The notes under the pieces were generated by a model that was given only the letters and a program-made list of their open reading frames with translations, did not search any database and was not told the origin of the DNA. Both the position numbers and the translations under genes were made by a program. A stretch of DNA of 64,000 nt from Gordonia hydrophobica NBRC 16057 (GTDB taxonomy: Bacteria; Actinomycetota; Actinomycetes; Mycobacteriales; Mycobacteriaceae). Shown piece after piece: positions 58,901-64,000 of this stretch (position 1 is the stretch's first letter; every line of letters starts with the position of its first letter). The stretch lies in contig NZ_BCWU01000001.1 in the NCBI RefSeq assembly GCF_001592365.1, positions 1 through 64,000 on the forward strand. Direction: 5' to 3'.

Positions 58901-59802
58901 TGGCGGGATTCGAGTTCCTTGAGCCGCCGCTGCTGTCGCGCGCTGAGTTCGACCGTGCGGCGCTGGCCCGGAAGGACCCCGACCGACTGCTCGACGGCTG
59001 GCCGACGGCACAGGTCCTGCTGGTGGATCACCGGGGGCAGTTCCCGGTCACCGAGGAGGGAGCGCTGCGTTGGCTCCCGGCCGCCGATCTCGGCATCGCG
59101 CCGCCCGCCGGCGCCGTGCTGCTCGGCGTCACCGACGTCGACCGGTGGGCGCTGCGCGTCGATGAGGTCACCGAGCCGATCGCGGAACCGCGTTCCGGCT
59201 CGGATCGACTCTCGGCCGACGACGCCGGATTCCTCGTGACCGCGCTGGGGCTGCTCAACTGGCATCGCACCACCGGGTTCTCGCCGATCGACGGCAAGCC
59301 GCTCGATCTGGTCCAGGGCGGCTGGCTGCGTCGCGACCCCGCGACCGGCGCGGAGGAGTACCCGCGCACCGATCCCGCCGTCATCATGGTGATCCACGAC
59401 GGCGGTGACCAGATCCTGCTCGGCAGGCAGACCGTGTGGCCCGACCGCTGGTTCTCTACGCTCGCGGGCTTCGTCGAACCGGGCGAGTCACTGGAGCAGT
59501 GCGTGCGTCGCGAGGTGTTCGAGGAGGCGGGCATCCACGTCCACTCACCGCGGTACCTCGGCTCGCAGCCGTGGCCGTTCCCGCGGTCGTTGATGCTCGG
59601 TTTCGAGGCGGTCGGCGACCCCGCCGATCCGCTCGTGCTGCGGGACGGCGAACTCGGGGACGCCCGCTGGTTCCATCGCGACGACGTTCTGGCGGCACTG
59701 GACCGCGGTGACTGGGGCGGCGACGATTCCGATGCACCGCTCAAGCTTCCCGGCTCCATCTCCATCGCCCGCAGTCTCGTCACCGGATGGGCGCGTGGTT
59801 AG
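58900..59802 (+). CDS. nudC: NADH pyrophosphatase NudC
   Basis: 300 residues. It hydrolyses NADH to NMNH and AMP and can remove NAD caps from RNA in relatives. The Nudix box GFVEPGESLEQCVRREVFEEAG is intact and followed by the NADH-specific motif SQPWPFPRS. The zinc-ribbon cysteines of E. coli NudC are absent: only one Cys occurs, inside the Nudix box. Translationally coupled to the channel gene through TGATG. In M. tuberculosis (Rv3199c) it is also tied to isoniazid tolerance. Confidence 0.92.
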   Translation: MAGFEFLEPPLLSRAEFDRAALARKDPDRLLDGWPTAQVLLVDHRGQFPVTEEGALRWLPAADLGIAPPAGAVLLGVTDVDRWALRVDEVTEPIAEPRSGSDRLSADDAGFLVTALGLLNWHRTTGFSPIDGKPLDLVQGGWLRRDPATGAEEYPRTDPAVIMVIHDGGDQILLGRQTVWPDRWFSTLAGFVEPGESLEQCVRREVFEEAGIHVHSPRYLGSQPWPFPRSLMLGFEAVGDPADPLVLRDGELGDARWFHRDDVLAALDRGDWGGDDSDAPLKLPGSISIARSLVTGWARG

Positions 59803-59835
59803 AGGTGCGGCCCGGCGATGTGTTGAAATGGCGTT

Positions 59836-60096
59836 ATGACTGATGCGGCCGCGGCTCCGGAACTGACTCTGTACACCACCTCGTGGTGCCCGTTCTGTAT
59901 CCGGCTCAAGACCGGTCTGTCGCGCGCCGGACTGGAGTTCACCGAGATCGACATCGAGGAGACCCCGGACGCCGCCGAGTTCGTCGGCAGCGTCAACGGC
60001 GGCAACCATGTTGTGCCGACCGCGCTCTACGCTGACGGTTCGACGGCCACGAACCCGTCGGTCGACGAGGTGCTTGCCAAACTCGGAAAGAATTGA
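59836..60096 (+). CDS. mrx1: Mycoredoxin (glutaredoxin-like)
   Basis: 86-residue thioredoxin-fold reductase that removes mycothiol from mixed disulphides. The active site is W17-C18-P-F-C21 (TTSWCPFC) and the later VNGGNHVVPTA loop holds the cis-Pro, as in Mrx1 (Rv3198A). It supports the same mycothiol redox economy as sigH. Its last 14 codons are repeated 449 bp downstream at 60504-60545 as part of a tandem duplication that also copied the end of the HNH gene. Confidence 0.92.
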   Translation: MTDAAAAPELTLYTTSWCPFCIRLKTGLSRAGLEFTEIDIEETPDAAEFVGSVNGGNHVVPTALYADGSTATNPSVDEVLAKLGKN

Positions 60097-60136
60097 GTGC
60101 GCCCGTCGCGAGGCGTGGCGGAGTGCCGACCGGCAA

Positions 60137-60503
60137 TCAGAACGGGGGTTGGCCGTCGGCAATTGCCATTGCCGCGGCCTGTGCTTCGCGGGCGCGGCGG
60201 TTGGCTGCCCGGCGTTGCATGCGGTAGCGGTGCTTGGCCTGCAGCCGCGATGAAGTTTGTTCTGGTGCCTGCTCGGCGTGTCCGATTTCCGGGCGTGTCG
60301 CCGAGGGTGCGGTGGGGTCGGGGTGTGAGCACGGAATCAGCCCGAGTTCGGGGAGCAGCCATGTGTTGGCCGCCTGCTGCCGGACGGTCACGCCCTCCGG
60401 GGTGGTGACCTCGGTCCAGACGACGCCGTTGGCGTCGACGATCTGATCATCGAGCCAACCGTTGGCGTGAGTCTTCAAGCCGAGATGGAACGTGCACTTC
60501 GGA
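60137..60503 (-). pseudogene. C-terminal fragment of DUF222/HNH (13E12) gene
   Basis: About 122 codons equal to the end of the adjacent HNH gene: PKCTFHLGLKTHANGWLDDQ at its start, the same QQAANTWLLPELGLIPCSHP block, and the same ADGQPPF end. The frame is open with no stop and would read from ATG 60586 across the antisense of the mrx1 tail copy. It lacks DUF222 and most of the HNH motif, so I treat it as a remnant. Confidence 0.82.
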
Positions 60504-60545
60504 CCGTCGGTCGACGAGGTGCTCGCCAAACTCGGAAACAACTGA
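60504..60545 (+). pseudogene. Duplicated tail of mrx1
   Basis: Fourteen codons including stop, P-S-V-D-E-V-L-A-K-L-G-N-N, repeating the mrx1 end with three base changes. It has no start or promoter and is only a by-product of the tandem duplication. Confidence 0.85.
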
Positions 60546-60586
60546 GCGCACCCGCCGCGAGGCGTGCCGGGTGCGCTGACCGGCAA

Positions 60587-62188
60587 TCAGAACGGGGGTT
60601 GCCCGTCCGCAGCCGCCATCGCCGCGGCCTCCGCTTCGCGGGCGCGGCGGTTCGCGGCCCGCCGCTGCATCCGGTAGCGGTGCTTGGCCTGCACCCGCGA
60701 TGAAGATCGTTCTGGTGCTTGCTCGGCGTGTCCGATTCCCGCGCGTGTCGCACCCGAGGCGGTGGGGTCGGGGTGTGAGCACGGAATCAGCCCGAGTTCG
60801 GGGAGCAGCCATGTGTTGGCCGCCTGCTGGCGGACGGTCACGCCCTCCGGGGTGGTGACCTCGGTCCAGATCACACCGTTGGCGTCGACGATCTGATCAT
60901 CGAGCCAACCGTCGGCGTGGGTTTTCAAACCGTGATGGAACGTGCACTTTGGATTCAGGTTGCACAGGCAGGTCGGACCACCAGTGGCGGGGGCGGTGTG
61001 GTCGAACTCGGTGACATGATCGAGCTCGCACCGCCACGCCGGACGATCACAGCCGGCCCACGAGCAGGTGCCGAACAATCCGCGGACCGCCGTGTCCAAC
61101 ACGGCCGTCGGCCGATACCGATTCCCGGGCTGGCACATCCGATCAGCCAGGTCAGCCACATTCAGCGGGCGGCACACCGCATCCGGACGGGCCACGAGAT
61201 CCCGAACATGGGCCGCCGAGATCGGGCCGTGCCCATCCATCACCGCCGGCACCGCCGACACCCCGTCAAGAGTCTCCTGCCGGGCCACCACATGCACCAC
61301 GATCCTCGCGCACCGCGCCGCCACCTGCGCTTCCGACAACTCCGCTCCACAATCATCACGCTGACATTCGCACGCGAACGGCACACCAGCCATCCGCGCG
61401 ACGGCCGCATCCGCACGCAACTGGCCACGCGTCCGCGGATCGTGACGGCAGACGCCGGCGATCACGGCGTCGATCGCGTCTTTGCACAGGAGTGCATCCT
61501 CGGGCGTGGTGGTGACGATGACCTCCGAGGCGGTGTCGTTGAGCGGGTTGATCACCATCTTCTTGGCGGCCTTGGCCTGCTCGCGGGTCACGGTCACCGC
61601 ATCCCGATCATGCTCGGCGACGATCGCAGCCACCGCGTCCTCGACGCGCCGCGCCGACAACCCACCCATCGTCGTCAACCTGTGTGCGATCTCCGCGTCG
61701 ATGAACGCCAACAACTCCGCATCGTCGACCAGGGCGGTCTGCTCCACCACCCGCTGAAACCACGCCGCCGTGATCACCCCGTCCCGCAGCAGCCGCCCGA
61801 CCGCCGGGATGCGTTCGAAGCAGGCTTGGGCGGCTTCGACGAACCGTTCGGCGGTGCACTGCCGGACTCCGGCGACCGTGGCGTACGACGCGGCGACCTG
61901 ACACAACGGGTCGTACACCCGCGTGAACACATCGGTCGCGCCGGTGGCATCGGCCTGCGCCATCCGCTTCCCGAGCAGCCCGTACACCGCCTGATACCGA
62001 TACCACCGCAACAGTCCACCGACCGACTCCGCGTGCGCGGCGAACAACAACGCCGCAGCGTCATCGGACCGCGGCCTCCCGACCGTCTCCGGCCGCGGCA
62101 CACACATCACGATCACCTCATCGGTGACCTCCACCGACGCACCCACCACACCCGTCCGACCTGCCGGACCCATCGTCACCACAGCCAT
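60587..62188 (-). CDS. DUF222 domain HNH endonuclease, 13E12 repeat family
   Basis: 533 residues. An N-terminal DUF222 region (about 30-330) precedes a C-terminal HNH nuclease: CELDHVTEFDH, then GGPTCLCNLNPKCTFHHGLKTH with the final His pair. Cysteines in GTCSWAGCDRPAWRC may bind zinc. These genes are multicopy in Mycobacteriales and several M. tuberculosis members are SOS-induced. ATG 62188 follows GGGGAGGG, which is preferred to the upstream in-frame start at 62215. The promoter region holds a PafBC-type promoter and an SOS box. The role is unknown. Confidence 0.88.
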   Translation of the reverse strand: MAVVTMGPAGRTGVVGASVEVTDEVIVMCVPRPETVGRPRSDDAAALLFAAHAESVGGLLRWYRYQAVYGLLGKRMAQADATGATDVFTRVYDPLCQVAASYATVAGVRQCTAERFVEAAQACFERIPAVGRLLRDGVITAAWFQRVVEQTALVDDAELLAFIDAEIAHRLTTMGGLSARRVEDAVAAIVAEHDRDAVTVTREQAKAAKKMVINPLNDTASEVIVTTTPEDALLCKDAIDAVIAGVCRHDPRTRGQLRADAAVARMAGVPFACECQRDDCGAELSEAQVAARCARIVVHVVARQETLDGVSAVPAVMDGHGPISAAHVRDLVARPDAVCRPLNVADLADRMCQPGNRYRPTAVLDTAVRGLFGTCSWAGCDRPAWRCELDHVTEFDHTAPATGGPTCLCNLNPKCTFHHGLKTHADGWLDDQIVDANGVIWTEVTTPEGVTVRQQAANTWLLPELGLIPCSHPDPTASGATRAGIGHAEQAPERSSSRVQAKHRYRMQRRAANRRAREAEAAAMAAADGQPPF

Positions 62189-62228
62189 GACACCCTCCCC
62201 AGCCAACGAAACCAACGCAACCCTGATC

Positions 62229-62266
62229 TAGAACTCACGTTCGATGATAGGCGCAGGGTCTGACAA
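62229..62266 (-). promoter_or_regulatory. PafBC-type promoter plus LexA SOS box of the HNH gene
   Basis: On the minus strand: TTGTCAGAC (62266-62258), eight bases, then a perfect TANNNT -10, TATCAT (62249-62244). The 16-base box TCGAAC-GTGA-GTTCTA (62244-62229) starts on the last -10 base and covers the expected start site. It has one mismatch from the mycobacterial SOS consensus TCGAAC-N4-GTTCGA. Confidence 0.72.
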
Positions 62267-62331
62267 ACCGGAGCACCCTGATCTGCCTCGCGCGCGAGAA
62301 CCGCACACCCATGACCTCGACGAACGGCGGA

Positions 62332-62354
62332 TTGTCAGAGGGGCGTGAGAACGT
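62332..62354 (+). promoter_or_regulatory. RecA-independent (PafBC-type) damage promoter of uvrD2
   Basis: TTGTCAGAG (62332-62340), eight bases, then a weak -10 GAACGT (62349-62354), seven bases before the ATG. It shares the exact 15-base block TGTCAGAGGGGCGTG with the adnA promoter at 51137. Confidence 0.6.
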
Positions 62355-62361
62355 AGTGGTC

Positions 62362-64000
62362 ATGACGACGGCGGAACGGACTCGGACGGAAGGCGGAGCG
62401 ACGGCGGGACTGGACCCCGAACAGCTCCAAGCCGTTCTTGCTCCCCGCGGGCCCGTCTGTGTGCTCGCCGGCGCGGGGACGGGGAAGACCCGGACCATCA
62501 CCCGTCGGATCGCGCATCTCGTCGACTCGGGTCAGGTCAACCCCAGCCAGGTGCTGGCCGTCACCTTCACCGCTCGCGCGGCGGCAGAGATGCGCGAGCG
62601 GCTCGCCGCCCTCGGGGTGTCCGGACCGGGGAACTCGGTGGCTGCCCAGACGTTTCACGCCGCCGCTCTGCGCCAGCTCCGGTACTTCTGGCCGATGGCG
62701 TTCGGCGACGTGCGGTGGGAACTGCTTGAGCACAAGTTCCGGATGGTCGCACGCGTGGCGCGCAAGGTCGGTGTCGACGCCGCCGACCGCGACCTGCTGC
62801 GCGATCTCGCGTCGGAGATCGAGTGGGCGAAGTCGTCGGCGATCGGACCCGATCAGTACGCGGATGCGGCCGCTCGCGCGCACCGCGATGTGCCGACGGA
62901 CCCGCGGACCGTCACGCAGGTCTTCGCCGCGTACGAGGCTGCGAAGGTGGCTCCCAACGGCGACCGGCTGCTCGACTTCGAGGATCTCCTGATCTACACC
63001 ACGATGATCCTGCAGTCCGATCCCTCGATCGCCGAGGAGTTCCGTTCGCGCTACCGCAGTTTCGTCGTCGACGAGTACCAGGACGTCACCCCGATCCAGC
63101 AGAACCTGCTCGACGCGTGGCTCGGGGGCCGCGACGACCTCACCGTCGTCGGTGACGCCAACCAGACCATCTACAGCTTCACCGGAGCCACCCCGTCGTA
63201 CCTGTTGGACTTCACTCGACGATTCCCCGATGCCACGCTGGTCCGCCTGCAGCGCGACTACCGTTCCACCCCGCAAGTGGTGCACCTCGCGAACGCGGCG
63301 ATCGGCAAGGCACGCGGCCGGATTGCGGGAACGCGCCTGCAGTTGGTCGGGCAGCGCGAAGCCGGACCCGAACCCGTCTTCGCCGGCTACGACGACGAGA
63401 TCTCCGAAGTCGTGGGGGTGGTGGCGCAGATCCGCAAGCGGATCCGGGCTGGGGTGCCGGCATCGGAGATCGCCGTCCTCTACCGCGTCAACGCGCAGTC
63501 CGAAGCCTACGAGGAGGCGCTCTCGGAAGCCGGGATCGACTACCAGGTCCGGGGTGCGCAGACCTTCTTCGAGCGTCCTGAGATCGTGGCGTCGATGCGC
63601 CGCCTCACCTCGCTCGCCGGGGGACCGCCGCCGCCCATGCCGCCGGTCGACGCCGTCCGGCACGCGCTTCACCAGGTGGGACTCACCGAGTCGGAGCCGA
63701 AGGGCGCCAACGCCCGTGCGCGTTGGCAGCAATTGCTGCGGCTCGTCGAGATCGTCGAGTCGATCGCCGCTGAGGATCCCGGCCTCGACTTCGCCGGCGT
63801 CGTCGGCAAACTCGAGGAACGATCCAAGATGCGGCATGCGCCCATCGGTGCGGGCGTCACGCTGTCGTCGATGCATGCAGCCAAGGGACTGGAGTGGGAC
63901 GCGGTGTTCCTGACCGGCCTTCACGAGGGGTCCATGCCGCTGGGCCGGGCGTCCAAGACCACCGACGACGTTGAGGAGGAGCGCAGGCTCTTCTACGTCG
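62362..64000 (+). CDS. uvrD2: ATP-dependent DNA helicase UvrD2 (5' part, runs off the window)
   Basis: Open for 546 codons from ATG 62362 to the window edge with no stop. Superfamily 1A 3'-5' helicase: Q-motif region GLDPEQLQAVLAP, Walker A AGAGTGKTRT, motif Ia VTFTARAAAEMRERL, motif II FVVDEYQDVTP, motif III GDANQTIYSFTGA, LQRDYRSTPQVV (motif IV) and motif V MHAAKGLEWDAVFL. Motif VI begins at the edge (EEERRLFYV). The tetracysteine and HRDC parts expected of UvrD2 lie outside. In mycobacteria UvrD2 is essential. Divergent from the HNH gene. Confidence 0.92.
   Translation, partial: MTTAERTRTEGGATAGLDPEQLQAVLAPRGPVCVLAGAGTGKTRTITRRIAHLVDSGQVNPSQVLAVTFTARAAAEMRERLAALGVSGPGNSVAAQTFHAAALRQLRYFWPMAFGDVRWELLEHKFRMVARVARKVGVDAADRDLLRDLASEIEWAKSSAIGPDQYADAAARAHRDVPTDPRTVTQVFAAYEAAKVAPNGDRLLDFEDLLIYTTMILQSDPSIAEEFRSRYRSFVVDEYQDVTPIQQNLLDAWLGGRDDLTVVGDANQTIYSFTGATPSYLLDFTRRFPDATLVRLQRDYRSTPQVVHLANAAIGKARGRIAGTRLQLVGQREAGPEPVFAGYDDEISEVVGVVAQIRKRIRAGVPASEIAVLYRVNAQSEAYEEALSEAGIDYQVRGAQTFFERPEIVASMRRLTSLAGGPPPPMPPVDAVRHALHQVGLTESEPKGANARARWQQLLRLVEIVESIAAEDPGLDFAGVVGKLEERSKMRHAPIGAGVTLSSMHAAKGLEWDAVFLTGLHEGSMPLGRASKTTDDVEEERRLFYV

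Larger units (their letters stand above)
60055..60953. repeat. 449-bp tandem duplication spanning two gene ends
   Basis: The segment from the last 14 mrx1 codons through the spacer and the 3' part of the HNH gene (60055-60503) is repeated from 60504 to about 60953. The offset is 449-450 bp. Copies differ at roughly one base in ten, so the event is not recent. The left copy is joined abruptly to the second mrx1 tail at 60503/60504, which marks the break. Confidence 0.85.

Noticed and set aside
60137..60586. 150-codon frame as an independent gene
   Set aside because: Most of it is the copied end of the HNH gene and its first 28 codons are antisense to the copied mrx1 tail; it has no promoter or ribosome site.

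Overview
This high-G+C window looks like chromosomal core DNA from an actinomycete of the order Mycobacteriales, most like Gordonia or a close relative. The assignment is by content and order, not by alignment. From memory, the order sahH, tmk, mtrA-mtrB-lpqB, comF, hpf, secA1, WS/DGAT, desA3 with its reductase, rsgA-aroA, sigH-rshA, bL37, biotin carrier, pdtaS, whiB1, lipid kinase, parA-like, rhlE, moeZ, lipV, adnA-adnB, K+ channel, nudC, mycoredoxin, uvrD2 follows M. tuberculosis Rv3248c to Rv3198c. No rRNA, tRNA, CRISPR array, prophage or defence island was seen, and no wholly new system is claimed.

Layout. 1-4.6 kb holds transporters: a CDF cation exporter, a MetP/MetS-type Na+/amino-acid importer and an APC permease. 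4.7-18.3 kb is the core run from sahH to the Rv3231c-like gene. 18.4-22.8 kb holds a DinB-like protein, then a fatty-acid desaturase system (flavin/2Fe-2S reductase plus two tandem desaturases) with shared palindromic operators. 23-25.7 kb is a VOC-aroA-rsgA operon. 25.7-31.9 kb is accessory: NUDIX, aminotransferase, two inverted-repeat elements, quinone-oxidoreductase-like enzyme, Baeyer-Villiger-type monooxygenase, DUF5313 and SRAP. 32-38 kb is thiol-stress and signalling (sigH-rshA, pdtaS, whiB1) with a ParA-like ATPase. 38-40.4 kb inserts a serine hydrolase and an AraC regulator. 40.8-51.1 kb returns to core, with a second serine hydrolase inserted. 51.1-64 kb is DNA repair and redox: adnAB, channel, nudC, mrx1, a DUF222/HNH (13E12) gene with a duplicated tail, and the 5' part of uvrD2.

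How the genes work together. The strongest new reading is regulatory. adnA and uvrD2 share an identical 15-base block, placed like the RecA-independent (PafBC-type) damage promoter. The HNH gene has a better PafBC-type promoter whose start site is overlapped by a near-perfect SOS box. SigH-type promoters precede sigH and moeZ, and the sigH leader holds an in-frame start with a strong ribosome binding site that would give an N-terminally extended isoform. The reductase and desaturases share TACG-N4-CGTA operators, and a 10-bp-arm palindrome sits before the monooxygenase. Many genes have a TANNNT -10 placed 6-8 nt before the start codon with no clear Shine-Dalgarno, suggesting leaderless mRNAs.
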